Notes: a model not told the origin generated them from the sequence alone. Shown: positions 49,428 to 58,713, numbered from the stretch's first letter. The stretch: 64,000 nucleotides of DNA from Arthrobacter sp. zg-Y238 (GCF_024385525.1 NZ_JANFLU010000001.1:310001-374000), one strand, 5' to 3'. Program-made: numbers and translations.

Positions 49428-49440
49428 TGACCAATGGTCA
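49428..49440. promoter_or_regulatory. Operator candidate in the MarR-like/MFS divergent region
   Basis: TGACCAATGGTCA is a 13-base palindrome with perfect five-base arms, lying in the 301-base gap between the divergent regulator and transporter genes. It fits a MarR-, IclR- or GntR-type binding site. No other gene is visible in this gap. Confidence 0.55.
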
Positions 49441-49578
49441 TCTTATTGTGAAGTATCCACGCCGGACAAACGGGATCGAGGGTTCACTGGAAGCTGACCG
49501 GCCGGTGCCCGGTCCGTAACGATTTCGACGTTCCGCGACATGGAATCCTTTAGTGACGCAGTTCTCAGTTAGCTTTGT

Positions 49579-50916
49579 TTGGTGCAAATCAAGGAACGGA
49601 TCGAAGATTCGCGGATGAGCCCGCGGCAGGTGGCTATTATTGCCATTTGCACCACCCTTTACATGATCGACGGCTTCGATGTCCTGGTCATGGCCTTCAG
49701 CGCCAGCCATGTGGCCGAAGAGTGGGGATTGAACGGCGCACAGCTGGGCTACCTGCTCAGCGCAGCACTGGTGGGCATGGCTGTCGGATCTATCTTCGTC
49801 TCGACGGTCGCGGACATTATCGGGCGGCAGAAAACGCTGCTGATCGGTGTCTGCATTGTTGCCGCAGGCATGCTGGCCTCCTACTTTGCCCCGAACTATG
49901 CGGTGCTGCTGATTCTCCGCCTCCTGACGGGCGTGGCCATTGGAACGCTCCAGTCCACCATCAGTGTCTTCGCCTCTGAGTTCTCCAATGCCAAGCGCCG
50001 ATCCACGGCCCTGTCCCTCGTCAGCATCGGGCAGCCAATCGGCGGCGTCCTCGGCGGCCTGATCAGCGGCGTTTTGATCAGCCAATACGGCTGGCGTTCG
50101 GCCTTCCTGTTCGGCGCCGTCGTCACCATCCTGATGATTCCGCTGGTGATGAAGGTATTCCCGGAATCGGTCGACTATCTGTTGACCCGCCGGCCTGCAG
50201 GCGCACTGGAACGGGTCAACCGCAGCCTGCGGGCCATCCGGCAGCCGGCCGTGGATGTGCTGCCGGAATCCGTGCTGGCGGAGCAGAACAAATCCCGTTT
50301 TGCGGACGTCCTTACCGGCTACAACGCCCGCCGAACCATCCTGCTGGCCCTGGCCTACTTTGTCCTTATGGCGAGCTTCTACTTCGCGAACTCCTGGACG
50401 CCCCGGCTGATTGCGGAAAGCGGTTTCACCGCCCAGGACGGCATCAATGCTGGAGTGCTGTTCAGCGTCGGGGCAATTGTCGGCGGCGTCCTGCTGGGCC
50501 TGCTCGGTGCACGCTTCCCCATGCGCAAGGTCCTGGCCGTGTTCTTCGTGATCGGGGCCGCCACTTTCGTCGTGTTCGCCAACTCGACCAACGGTTCGCT
50601 TGGCTGGGCCCTGTTCGCGGCAGCGCTGGTAGGGTTCGGCTCCAACGCGCCCATCGCCGGTATGTTGGCGATCAGCCCCACCTACTACACGAGTGAGGTC
50701 CGCGGCACGGCTCTGGGACTGGTGATCGGCATGGGCCGCATCGGCGCCATCATCTCGCCGATCCTGGCCGGTACCCTGATGGACGGCGGCTGGACGCCCG
50801 GTGACTTGTACTTCCTGTTCGTTATCCCGATGGCACTGGGCGCCGTCATCATTTCCATGCTCGGCCAGCCGGTCCTTCGCGGACCCAGCCCCAAGGCTGC
50901 CGCACCGGTTCACTGA
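49579..50916 (+). CDS. MFS transporter, aromatic acid:H+ symporter-like
   Basis: About 445 residues with twelve predicted membrane helices. The conserved MFS loop between helices 2 and 3 is STVADIIGRQKTLLIG (near 75), and the DGFD motif MIDGFDVLVMAF in helix 1 is typical of the AAHS group (PcaK/BenK), which imports benzoate-like acids. The start is uncertain: TTG 49579, GTG 49582 (leaderless after a TAGCTT -10-like element) or ATG 49615 are all possible. It is divergent from the MarR-like regulator. Confidence 0.88.
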   Translation: MVQIKERIEDSRMSPRQVAIIAICTTLYMIDGFDVLVMAFSASHVAEEWGLNGAQLGYLLSAALVGMAVGSIFVSTVADIIGRQKTLLIGVCIVAAGMLASYFAPNYAVLLILRLLTGVAIGTLQSTISVFASEFSNAKRRSTALSLVSIGQPIGGVLGGLISGVLISQYGWRSAFLFGAVVTILMIPLVMKVFPESVDYLLTRRPAGALERVNRSLRAIRQPAVDVLPESVLAEQNKSRFADVLTGYNARRTILLALAYFVLMASFYFANSWTPRLIAESGFTAQDGINAGVLFSVGAIVGGVLLGLLGARFPMRKVLAVFFVIGAATFVVFANSTNGSLGWALFAAALVGFGSNAPIAGMLAISPTYYTSEVRGTALGLVIGMGRIGAIISPILAGTLMDGGWTPGDLYFLFVIPMALGAVIISMLGQPVLRGPSPKAAAPVH

Positions 50917-50964
50917 TTGGCGCCGTCCGGTCCGCAGCCGCGGCGGACCGGACGGCCTGAAACG

Positions 50965-52083
50965 CTAGGAAGTCACCAGATCCGGCCATTCCGAGGTCAG
51001 CTCCAGCCCGTGGGCGGCAGAGACCGACGCGTGGGTGACCCGGCCACCGGCGATGTTGAGGCCGTGGGCGAGGTCCGGGTACTTCTCGAAGGCGCCTGCC
51101 ACGCCGAGGCTGGCCAGCGCCACTGCGTACGGCAGCGTCACGTTGGTCAAGGCGTAGGTGGACGTGTTGGGGACCGCGCCGGGCATGTTGGCCACGCAGT
51201 AAAACAGGGAGCCGTGCACGCGGAAGGTCGGATCTTCGTGCGTGGTGGGATGGCTGTCTTCAAAGCAGCCGCCCTGGTCCACCGCGATGTCCACCAGCAC
51301 GCTTCCCGGTTTCATGCGCGAAACCATGTCATTTGTGACCAGCTTCGGAGCACGGGCCCCGGGGATCAGCACCGAGCCGATCACCAGGTCCGCATCCACT
51401 ATGGCCCGCTCGATCTCGAAGGCGTTGGATGCCACCGTCTTGATCCGGCCGGCATACAGCTCATCGAGTTCCCGCAGCCGGTCAATATTAATGTCCAGGA
51501 CCGTGACGTCCGCATGGGCGCCGACGGCCGCCGCCGCCGCGTTGGTCCCGGCCACGCCGGCCCCCAGCACCACTACCTTGGCCGACCGGACACCCGGAAC
51601 GCCGCCCAGCAGCAGGCCCGGCCCACCCGCCGGGGCCATCATGGACTGCGCCCCCACCTGCACCGAAAGCCGTCCGGCTACTTCGGACATGGGTGCCAGC
51701 AGGGGGAGGGACCGGCCGCGCTGCACGGTCTCATAGGCGATCGCAGTGACTCCGCGTTCGAGCAGCGCAGCCGTCAGCTCCGGCTCGGCGGCCAGATGCA
51801 GGTAAGTGAAGAGGATCAGGCCCGGCCGGAAATGCCGGTATTCGGAGGCAACCGGCTCCTTGACCTTGAGAATCATGGCGGACTGGGCCCAGACGTCGTC
51901 GGCTGAGTCCAGAATCTGCGCTCCGGCGGCGGTGTATTCCGCGTCCGTAATGTTCGAGCCGGTGCCGGCACCGCTTTGTACCAGCACCTGATGGCCATGG
52001 GAGCGGAGTTCATGCACGCCCGAGGCGGTTATTGCTACACGGAATTCATTGTTCTTGATTTCCTTGGGGATACCGATGATCAC
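50965..52083 (-). CDS. ald: Alanine dehydrogenase
   Basis: 372 residues. Ald interconverts L-alanine and pyruvate with NAD+ and ammonium. Signatures: MIIGIPKEIKNNEFRVAI at the N-terminus (Arg15-equivalent substrate site), LILFTYLHLAAEPEL, the Rossmann motif VVVLGAGVAGTNAAAAAV (near 170), and VDIAVDQGGCFEDSHPTTH (near 268). Length and all motifs are normal. It has its own promoter region, with an excisionase-like gene upstream on the same strand after 127 bases. Confidence 0.96.
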   Translation of the reverse strand: MIIGIPKEIKNNEFRVAITASGVHELRSHGHQVLVQSGAGTGSNITDAEYTAAGAQILDSADDVWAQSAMILKVKEPVASEYRHFRPGLILFTYLHLAAEPELTAALLERGVTAIAYETVQRGRSLPLLAPMSEVAGRLSVQVGAQSMMAPAGGPGLLLGGVPGVRSAKVVVLGAGVAGTNAAAAAVGAHADVTVLDINIDRLRELDELYAGRIKTVASNAFEIERAIVDADLVIGSVLIPGARAPKLVTNDMVSRMKPGSVLVDIAVDQGGCFEDSHPTTHEDPTFRVHGSLFYCVANMPGAVPNTSTYALTNVTLPYAVALASLGVAGAFEKYPDLAHGLNIAGGRVTHASVSAAHGLELTSEWPDLVTS

Positions 52084-52210
52084 AGTATTGCTCCGTCAGT
52101 AGGGTCAGCCGGCGGGGTGTCCGCCGACACATCCCCAGCATAGGTCCCCTGCCGCGCGGCCGGGCAGGGGCACCGGGAGCCGGTTTTCCTCCGCCGGCCG
52201 GCTTCCGAGA

Positions 52211-52669
52211 TCAGGTGCCGGTGTTGTCCGCGCCGCTCTCCGTTGCTTCGCCCGCCGCTTTGGCTGCTCTCGCGGCCTGCTGCGATTCGAGCCAGGCCTG
52301 GACATCTTCCATCCGGATCCGGCGGTGCGAGCCGCGGTATTGGACCGGGATAACCCCGGCATCCGTCAGGTTGCGCAGGTAGGTGTGGGAAATGCCCGCT
52401 GCGGCGGCCGCCTGGGAAGTGGTCAGCAGGGGCACCGGTCCGGCCGGAAGCGGTGGATCCACCGGCGCGGCAGGCTCCGAGGACACCGTCACGGGGGCGC
52501 CCGCGGCGAGTCGGGACAGCAGGTCCAGCACAGCGTCCCGGGCGGCGTCGGGCAGCCGCAGCGCCGTGCCGTCCACGAAAACGGTGACGTCGCCGGCAGC
52601 CAGCGCGCGTTTCAGCGCAAGGGTGTCTTTGTCCGGCAGCGCCGGTACGGTCCTGGAACTCTTACTCAT
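52211..52669 (-). CDS. Excisionase/MerR-type helix-turn-helix protein
   Basis: 152 residues from ATG 52669. The N-terminal half (about 20-60, ALKRALAAGDVTVFVDGTAL with RLPDAARDAVLDLL) resembles the N-domain of antitoxin-like proteins. The C-terminal half (about 82-135) is a HTH_17 excisionase domain (LLTTSQAAAAAGISHTYLRN with GVIPVQYRGSHRRIRMEDV). Such proteins are often antitoxins of a downstream PIN toxin, but no PIN gene follows here. An AT-rich -10-like AAGATT lies just ahead of the start, so the mRNA may be leaderless. Confidence 0.82.
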   Translation of the reverse strand: MSKSSRTVPALPDKDTLALKRALAAGDVTVFVDGTALRLPDAARDAVLDLLSRLAAGAPVTVSSEPAAPVDPPLPAGPVPLLTTSQAAAAAGISHTYLRNLTDAGVIPVQYRGSHRRIRMEDVQAWLESQQAARAAKAAGEATESGADNTGT

Positions 52670-52835
52670 GGCCCTAATCTTGCCAAAGGAATGGCGGCGG
52701 GGCGGGCACCGATGCCGTGTTGAAGCGGTTCGGGCAGCGGAAACAGCGGGACGGCCCGGGTTGGTCGTGGTGGAATAGGGCTGGCGTATCGAAAGGGACC
52801 GGAAGCCGGTTCGAAATTTACTCGAGGGAGAGTTC

Positions 52836-53981
52836 ATGGGCACCGACAGCACCAGGTCCATCCGCGGCGCGGTCCTGCAGACCATCGGCGCCCCGCGCCC
52901 CTACGCGCAGTCCCGGCCGGTGGTGGTGCAGGACCTCCAGCTGCAGCCGCCCGGGCCGGGTGAAATCATGGTGCGCATCGAGGCGGCGAGCCTGTGCCAC
53001 TCGGACCTGTCGGTGGTGAACGGCAGCCGCGTTCGGCCGCTGCCCATGCTGCTCGGACACGAGGCCGCGGGCAAGGTGGAGGAGCTGGGCGAGGGCGTGG
53101 AGGACCTCGCCGTCGGACAGCGCGTGGTGATGGCCTTCCTGCCCCGCTGCGGTGAATGTGCAGGCTGCCGGACCGAGGGCAAGATGCCCTGCATCCCGGG
53201 ATCGGCAGCGAATAATGCGGGTACGCTGCTCGACGGCGGGATGCGCCTGACCTCCGCGGACGGCGGGGAAGTGCGCCACCACCTCGGCGTCTCCGGCTTC
53301 GCCACGCATGCCGTGGTCAACCGGAAGTCAGTGGTACCCGTGGATGACGACATTCCGCCCCACGTGGCGGCCCTGCTGGGGTGCGCCGTCCTCACCGGAG
53401 GCGGCGCGGTGCTGAACCCGGCCCGTCCGGGCAAGGACGACGACGTCGCGATCGTCGGGCTCGGCGGCGTCGGCATGGCGGCCCTGCTGACCGCACTGTC
53501 GCTGGACGTGCGCAGTGTGATCGGCATCGACTCATTGCCGGAGAAACTGGCACGCGCCCGGGAGCTCGGCGCCGACGCGGTGTACACGCCGCAGGAGGCC
53601 CTCGACGCCGGCATCCGCCCCGCGCTGGTGATCGAGGCTGCCGGGCATCCCCGTGCCTTCGAAACGGCCGTACGGATCACAGCCCCCGGGGGCACCACCG
53701 TCACGGTAGGGCTGCCGGCCCCGGACCAGACCTCCGAAATCACGCCGCTGACCTTGACCGCCGAAGCGCGGACCATCATCGGCAGCTATCTCGGTTCCGC
53801 TGTTCCTGCCCGGGACATCCCGGTTTACGCGCAGCTGTGGCGGGAGGGAAAACTGCCGGTGGAGGAACTTGTCTCCTCCACCATTGGGCTGGAGGACATC
53901 AACTCGGCCATGGACACTCTGGCGGACGGCCTCGCCATCCGCCAGGTCATCCGCTTCGAACCGGATGGCGGTTCTGCATGA
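52836..53981 (+). CDS. Zinc-dependent alcohol dehydrogenase (class III/AdhC-like)
   Basis: 381 residues of the MDR superfamily. The catalytic zinc ligands are in LCHSDLSVVNG and LGHEAAGKVE (residues about 52-75), the structural-zinc loop is CGECAGCRTEGKMPC (near 104), and the Rossmann motif is AIVGLGGVGMAALL (near 205). ATG 52836 follows GAGGGAGAG. It overlaps the following hydrolase gene by four bases (ATGA), so the two are coupled. Substrate is unknown; class III-like alcohol dehydrogenases act on S-adducts of formaldehyde or long-chain alcohols. Confidence 0.92.
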   Translation: MGTDSTRSIRGAVLQTIGAPRPYAQSRPVVVQDLQLQPPGPGEIMVRIEAASLCHSDLSVVNGSRVRPLPMLLGHEAAGKVEELGEGVEDLAVGQRVVMAFLPRCGECAGCRTEGKMPCIPGSAANNAGTLLDGGMRLTSADGGEVRHHLGVSGFATHAVVNRKSVVPVDDDIPPHVAALLGCAVLTGGGAVLNPARPGKDDDVAIVGLGGVGMAALLTALSLDVRSVIGIDSLPEKLARARELGADAVYTPQEALDAGIRPALVIEAAGHPRAFETAVRITAPGGTTVTVGLPAPDQTSEITPLTLTAEARTIIGSYLGSAVPARDIPVYAQLWREGKLPVEELVSSTIGLEDINSAMDTLADGLAIRQVIRFEPDGGSA

Positions 53982-54997
53982 GCAAACCGCACCCCCGGCG
54001 CCGGTGGGAGCCGGACTTCCTGGGCGAGGGATTCGACCAGCTGACCCTGGACCTGCCCGGCGGCAAGATTGCCACCCTGGTCCGCTACACACCGTCGGAT
54101 CCGCAGTCCGGCCCGGCGCCGTCAGGCACGACGGCGGATGTCCTCTACGTGCACGGCTGGTCGGACTACTTCTTCCAGACCGAACTGGCGAGCTACTGGG
54201 CCGGGCAGGGTGCGCGGTTCTTCGCCGTTGACCTGCACAACTACGGGCGGAGCCTGCGCCCGGGGGAGGAGCCCGGATACGTCCAGGACCTCAGTGACTA
54301 TGACGCGGATGTGGGAGCAGCCCTGGAAGCCATGGGGCAGAACGCTGCAGATGCCAGGCCGCTGATCCTGCTCGGGCACTCCACCGGCGGCTTGACCCTG
54401 GCGCTCTGGGCGCAGCGCCACCCCGGCCGGGCCGCAGCCCTGATCCTGAACAGTCCCTGGCTGGAATTCCAGGCCACGGAACTGGCGCGCCGGGTTATTT
54501 CACCGCTGGTCAGCCTGGAGGCACAGCACCACCCGCGCCGGCCGTTGCCGCCGGTCGACCCCGGGATCTACACCCGGACGGTGTCCGCCGCGTTCGGCGG
54601 GGAATGGCATTACGACACCGAATGGCGTCCGGTGCGGGGGTTCCCGGTCACGGTCGCTTTCCTGCATGCAGTGTTCTCCGCCCAGGCAACGGTCGCCGCG
54701 GGCCTGCAGCTGCAGCTGCCCGTACTGGTGCTGCTGTCAGACAACAGCTACCTGCATCCGCGCTGGTCGGAAGATGCGGCACGCTCCGACGTCGTGCTGG
54801 ACGTCAACGTCGTGGCCCACCGCGCGCTCTCCCTGGGCTCCACCGTGAGCGTGGACCGGATCCCCAATGCGATGCATGACGTGTTCCTGTCCGCACCGGC
54901 GGTCCGCGCACAGGCGTACAACGCAATCACCCGCTGGGGGAGCGGCTATCTGCGGGCCCTGCCGTCCTCCGGCAAGGCCCGCGTGCCGGAGGACTAG
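53978..54997 (+). CDS. Alpha/beta hydrolase (serine esterase/lysophospholipase-like)
   Basis: 339 residues from ATG 53978. The oxyanion region is VLYVHGWSDYFFQTELA (near 49), the nucleophile elbow is LLGHSTGGLTLALWA (Ser near 131), and the late His is in IPNAMHDVFLS (near 300). The YGRSLRPGEEPGY segment and length match Ser aminopeptidase/monoacylglycerol lipase-like hydrolases. It is translationally coupled to the alcohol dehydrogenase, suggesting hydrolysis and oxidation of one ester compound. Its stop codon shares CTAG with the stop of the convergent malate synthase. Confidence 0.88.
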   Translation: MSKPHPRRRWEPDFLGEGFDQLTLDLPGGKIATLVRYTPSDPQSGPAPSGTTADVLYVHGWSDYFFQTELASYWAGQGARFFAVDLHNYGRSLRPGEEPGYVQDLSDYDADVGAALEAMGQNAADARPLILLGHSTGGLTLALWAQRHPGRAAALILNSPWLEFQATELARRVISPLVSLEAQHHPRRPLPPVDPGIYTRTVSAAFGGEWHYDTEWRPVRGFPVTVAFLHAVFSAQATVAAGLQLQLPVLVLLSDNSYLHPRWSEDAARSDVVLDVNVVAHRALSLGSTVSVDRIPNAMHDVFLSAPAVRAQAYNAITRWGSGYLRALPSSGKARVPED

Positions 54998-56592
54998 TCG
55001 ATCAGCTCGTACGCCGGCAGGGTCAGGAAGTCCGTGTAGTCCTTGGACAGGCTGATCTCCCCGATGATCCGGCTGGCCGGCTCGAAGTAACCGGTGAACA
55101 TCTCATCCGACACTTCCCCGCGCAGCCGCTCCGTTTCTTCGGCCAGGAGCCGGCTGACCAATTCCTCGGTGACGGTCTCGCCGGTGTCCTCAAGCACCAC
55201 GCTGTTGCGCACCTGCTGCCAGACCTGGGAGCGGGAAATCTCCGCGGTGGCCGCGTCCTCCATCAGGTTCCGGATGGCGACGGCACCGTTGCCGGAGAGC
55301 CAGATGGCAACGTAGTTGATGGCTACATAGAGGTTGGACCGCAGCCCTGCCTCCGTGATGGAGCCTTCGGCCGTGCTGACATCGAGCAGGTCGGTGGCCG
55401 TCACGGACACATCCTCGCGCTGGCGGTCCACCTGGTTCGGCTTCTCGCCCAGGGCCTCGTCGAAGACGTCGCGGCACACGGGCACCAGATCCGGATGGGC
55501 CACCCAGGAACCGTCAAAGCCGTCACCGGCCTCACGGGTCTTGTCCGCCTTCACTTTCTCCAGCGCGCTCGCGGTGATTTCCGGTTCGCGGCGGTTGGGA
55601 ATGAAGGCTGCCATACCGCCCATGGCGAAGGCGCCGCGGCGGTGGCAGGTCTTCACGAGCAGTTCAGTGTAGGCACGCATAAAGGGTGCCGTCATGGAGA
55701 CATCGGCGCGGTCCGGCAGCAGATACGCCTTTCCGGCATCGCGGAAGACCTTGATCATGCTGAAAAGGTAATCCCAGCGTCCGGCGTTCAGCCCGGAGGC
55801 GTGGTCTCGCAGTTCGTAGAGGATCTCGTCCATTTCGAAGGCTGCCGGAATGGTTTCGATCAGGACGGTGGCGCGCACGGTGCCCTGCGGCACGCCCACA
55901 TACTCCTCGGAGAACGTGAAGACATCGTTCCAGAGACGGGCCTCCAGATGGCTTTCCATCTTGGGCAGGTAATAGTAGGGGCCCTGCCCGTTGTCCAGCA
56001 GTTGCCGGGCGTTGGCGAAGAAGTGCAGACCGAAGTCCACCAGCGCGCCAACGGCGGGTTCTCCGTCGATCAGCACGTGCTTTTCGGGCAGGTGCCATCC
56101 GCGCGGGCGCATTACGACGACGGCGAGTGGCGCATCGGTGCGCAGCGCGTACTCCTTGCCCTCGGGTGAGGTGAAGGAGAGGTCGTTGCGCGCAGCACGG
56201 TAGAGGTTCACCTGCGAATCCACCACGTTGTGCCAGGTGGGGGTGCAGGCATCTTCAAGGTCGGCCAGCCAGACTTTGGCACCGGAGTTCAGGGCGTTGA
56301 TGGCCATCTTGGCGGGGGACGCCGGGCCGGTCATTTCCACCCGGCGGTCCTGCAGCGCGGCGGGTGCCTCGGCCACCTTCCAGTCCCCGCTGCGGATGTC
56401 GGCGGTCTCGGGCAGGAAGTCCAGCCGGCCGGTGGTGGCGGCTTCCTGGCGGCGGACGGAGCGGGCGGCAAGGCGCTCGTCGCGGGTGCTGCGGAAGCGG
56501 CGGTGGAGTTCCTCGATGAATTCCAGCGCTTCGGGGGTCAGGATGTGTTCCGATCCTTCGGCGGGCGAGGAGTCGGTTACTTCAATGGCCAT
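54994..56592 (-). CDS. aceB: Malate synthase A
   Basis: 532 residues from ATG 56592 with AGGGAGA upstream. It condenses glyoxylate with acetyl-CoA in the glyoxylate cycle. Motifs include the active-site VVVMRPRGWHLPEKHVLIDG (Arg near 170), KMESHLEARLWNDVF (near 233), IETIPAAFEMDEILYELRDH with AGLNAGRWDYLFS-like SGLNAGRWDYLFS after it (near 260), and the C-terminal catalytic Asp region SEDITEAGLR-like EGSITEAGLRSNL. Isocitrate lyase is not in the window. Confidence 0.95.
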   Translation of the reverse strand: MAIEVTDSSPAEGSEHILTPEALEFIEELHRRFRSTRDERLAARSVRRQEAATTGRLDFLPETADIRSGDWKVAEAPAALQDRRVEMTGPASPAKMAINALNSGAKVWLADLEDACTPTWHNVVDSQVNLYRAARNDLSFTSPEGKEYALRTDAPLAVVVMRPRGWHLPEKHVLIDGEPAVGALVDFGLHFFANARQLLDNGQGPYYYLPKMESHLEARLWNDVFTFSEEYVGVPQGTVRATVLIETIPAAFEMDEILYELRDHASGLNAGRWDYLFSMIKVFRDAGKAYLLPDRADVSMTAPFMRAYTELLVKTCHRRGAFAMGGMAAFIPNRREPEITASALEKVKADKTREAGDGFDGSWVAHPDLVPVCRDVFDEALGEKPNQVDRQREDVSVTATDLLDVSTAEGSITEAGLRSNLYVAINYVAIWLSGNGAVAIRNLMEDAATAEISRSQVWQQVRNSVVLEDTGETVTEELVSRLLAEETERLRGEVSDEMFTGYFEPASRIIGEISLSKDYTDFLTLPAYELID

Positions 56593-56695
56593 AATGATTC
56601 TCCCTGTGGCAATGCCGGTGGACAGCAGTAAAGTGATGCCGGTTACTTCTTCCGTATCGTGGATATTATTGTCTGACACGTGGAATTACAAGGGA
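56593..56695. promoter_or_regulatory. aceB promoter region with 21-base-spaced direct repeats
   Basis: CGTGGATATTA (56658-56668) and CGTGGAATTA (56679-56688) are near-identical and start exactly 21 bases apart, two helical turns. Between them TGTCTGACA (56670-56678) is a nine-base palindrome. All lie 66-96 bases upstream of the aceB start and are candidate binding sites for a carbon-source regulator. Confidence 0.42.
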
Positions 56696-57337
56696 CTACC
56701 TCCACTGCGTCATGGCTGCTGACAGGTGTTCGCGGGCCCGGGACAACCGTCCGCGCACGGCCTGCGGGCTGATGCGCAGCGCAGCGCCGATCTCCGCATA
56801 GCTTTGCCCGTGGACCTCGCGCAGGAGCCAGCAGGCCCGCTGATCCGCAGGAAGCAGGGAGAGCGCCCGCCGCAGTGACTCCAATTCCGCCGCGACCTCC
56901 GCCGTGTGGTGCGGGTCCGCTTCCCGGTCCGAGTCCCGTGCGGTGGCAACGGCCGCCTCGTCAGCCAGCGGATCGGCGCCCGGCAGGTCCTGCGGGTGGG
57001 AGGTGCGGTGCCGAAGCACATCCAGGCAGCGGTTGGTCGCCGTCCGGTAGACCCAGCCGCCGAAGGCTTCCTCCCGGGTCAAGGTCGGGAGCATCCGCCA
57101 GCCGGCCGTCAGCGTGTCCTGGACGACGTCCTCTGCATCACCGCGGTCCCGAAGCATGCGGTAGGCGAGCCGGAACAACCTGCGCTGGTAAATGGCCACA
57201 AGGTACTCGAAGGCGGGCAGGTCTCCTGCGCGGGCCAGTGCGACCAGGGCCGCCTCGTCGGCGGGACCGTTCCCTGACCCGGCGCGCGGGGAACTCATAC
57301 CGTAATACGCCGCATGCGGCAGCTCGGATCCTGCCAT
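56696..57337 (-). CDS. RNA polymerase ECF sigma factor (RpoE/SigE-like)
   Basis: 213 residues from ATG 57337 with GGGACA upstream; a start at 57298 is possible. Sigma region 2 (about 40-105) has FEYLVAIYQRRLFRLAYRML and DAEDVVQDTLTAGWRMLPTL. Region 4 (about 150-210) has LSLLPADQRACWLLREVHGQ with SYAEIGAALRISPQAVRGRL after it. No anti-sigma gene adjoins. It is divergent from the Asp23 envelope-stress cluster, which may be one of its targets. Confidence 0.92.
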   Translation of the reverse strand: MAGSELPHAAYYGMSSPRAGSGNGPADEAALVALARAGDLPAFEYLVAIYQRRLFRLAYRMLRDRGDAEDVVQDTLTAGWRMLPTLTREEAFGGWVYRTATNRCLDVLRHRTSHPQDLPGADPLADEAAVATARDSDREADPHHTAEVAAELESLRRALSLLPADQRACWLLREVHGQSYAEIGAALRISPQAVRGRLSRAREHLSAAMTQWR

Positions 57338-57538
57338 GGTGTCCCTGTCCCGTCCGGCAGCGGCCGGACGTGGCTTGAGTGTCCCAGAACGGGGGCCATA
57401 ACGGAACAACCTCAGGACGGACTGGGCCAAAGGCAGTCGAAGTTCGGGGTTTGCCGTGACGATCCAGGTCTGGGCACGTCATTAACTCTGTAAGGGACGC
57501 GCGCGGTGCATCCGCAATGAACGCAGGAGACGATTCTC

Positions 57539-58099
57539 ATGGCAGATCCATCAAAGGCAGCGGGGGCAACGTCCGCTACGGCCAATCCGCAGGGTGCCCA
57601 GAGTATGCAGACCGGGCAGGGCTCGCCCCAGGGGCAGGGCGGCTCCCCGGCGTCGTCGTCGGTTGACGCCGAGCGCCGGACCGGGCCGCTGCACACACCC
57701 CGGGGCGACACCACCATCGAGGAAACCGTGGTGCAGAAGCTGGCCGGCATGGCCACCCGCGAGGTACCGGGGGTTTATGCCATGGGCAATGCCGCCCGGC
57801 GGGCTTTCAGTTCCATGACCGAACGGATCCCGGGTTCGCAGACCAACGTCAGCAACGGCGTCACGGTGGAAAAGGGTGAACGTCAGGCGGCGATCGACGT
57901 CAGCATCGTGGTGGAGTACGGCTTTTCCGTGGTGGAGGTGAGCCAGGGTATCCGGCGCAACGTCATCCGGTCCGTGGAAAACGCCACCGGCCTGGAAGTG
58001 CTGGAGGTGAACGTGAATGTCACCGATGTCCACCTGCCGGACGAGAACGAGGACCAGGACGACCAGCAGCCCTCCAGCCAGTCCAAGAGCCTGGAGTAA
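57539..58099 (+). CDS. Asp23/Gls24 family envelope stress protein, long form
   Basis: 186 residues. A Gln/Gly/Ser-rich disordered N-terminus (1-52) precedes the Asp23 domain (about 55-165): TTIEETVVQKLAGMATREVPGV (near 58) and QAAIDVSIVVEYGFSVVEVS with RRNVIRSVENATGLEVLEVNV after it, ending in an acidic tail. In Gram-positive bacteria Asp23 is membrane-tethered by AmaP and helps with cell-envelope stress. It opens a five-gene operon. Confidence 0.93.
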   Translation: MADPSKAAGATSATANPQGAQSMQTGQGSPQGQGGSPASSSVDAERRTGPLHTPRGDTTIEETVVQKLAGMATREVPGVYAMGNAARRAFSSMTERIPGSQTNVSNGVTVEKGERQAAIDVSIVVEYGFSVVEVSQGIRRNVIRSVENATGLEVLEVNVNVTDVHLPDENEDQDDQQPSSQSKSLE

Positions 58100-58129
58100 G
58101 GGCCGTACAACAAGCAGAAGGAGGACTCC

Positions 58130-58309
58130 ATGTCCGGAACGCGGTGGTGTTTGTTAATCGGGCTGGTGCTGGGAATCGTGCTGGCCTTCGGCGGTTGGCT
58201 GGCCTTCCTCATTACGCTGCTGTTCGGCCTGATCGGGCTGCTGGTGGGGTTGGTGGCGGATGGGAAGGTGGACGTCGCCGGGATGCTCGGTAAAGCGTCA
58301 AGCCGATGA
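58130..58309 (+). CDS. Small two-helix membrane protein of the Asp23 cluster (DUF2273-like)
   Basis: 59 residues behind AAGGAGGACTCC, one of the best ribosome binding sites in the window. Two membrane helices (about 8-24 LLIGLVLGIVLAFGGWL and 24-44 AFLITLLFGLIGLLVGLVA) end in a short basic/polar tail. The size, topology and position between two Asp23-domain genes match the DUF2273-type small membrane component of such clusters. Its stop overlaps the next start by four bases. Confidence 0.85.
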   Translation: MSGTRWCLLIGLVLGIVLAFGGWLAFLITLLFGLIGLLVGLVADGKVDVAGMLGKASSR

Positions 58310-58713
58310 GCATTCCCACGGCGCCGCCGTCGCTGCCTTCGGGGCGGGATGTCGATGACCGCGGGGAAACCGTCCTGGCCCGGCGGGTGCTGGAGAAAAC
58401 GGCCAGCCAGGTAGCCCGGGATGAGACGTTTGCGGGTGGAAGCTCCGGAGGGTTCCTCGGTATCGGCAGCCGCGCGGATCTGTCGGCACGGCCGGATGCC
58501 AGTGTGGAGTTGGCCGGAAATGTCGCCAGCCTCAAGGTCACCGTGGGGCTGCCGTATCCGATGCCGCTGCGTCAGACAACCGAACAACTGCGCCGCCGGA
58601 TCACGGAGCGGGTCACCGAGCTGACCGGAGTGCAGGTGAGGCAGGTGGACATTACGGTTTCCTGGCTGAAGCCGCCGCAGCGGGATCCGCGCGGTCGAAG
58701 GAAACTGCAATGA
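58306..58713 (+). CDS. Asp23/Gls24 family protein, short form
   Basis: 135 residues, an Asp23-domain protein without the disordered N-terminus: ETVLARRVLEKTASQVARDE (near 20), LKVTVGLPYPMPLRQTTEQL (near 75) and GVQVRQVDITVSWLKPP. It overlaps its neighbours on both sides by four bases, so it is made in step with them. Two Asp23 paralogues in one operon is the usual actinobacterial layout, possibly giving a hetero-oligomer. Confidence 0.9.
   Translation: MSIPTAPPSLPSGRDVDDRGETVLARRVLEKTASQVARDETFAGGSSGGFLGIGSRADLSARPDASVELAGNVASLKVTVGLPYPMPLRQTTEQLRRRITERVTELTGVQVRQVDITVSWLKPPQRDPRGRRKLQ

Noticed and set aside
49438-50913. A 491-codon minus-strand frame opposite the MFS transporter
   Set aside because: It is hydrophilic, Asp/Gln/His-rich and without a family; it mirrors the hydrophobic codons of the transporter.
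52211-52669. Toxin-antitoxin module
   Set aside because: The protein has an excisionase-type domain often seen in antitoxins, but the next gene on the strand is alanine dehydrogenase and no PIN or other toxin gene is present.
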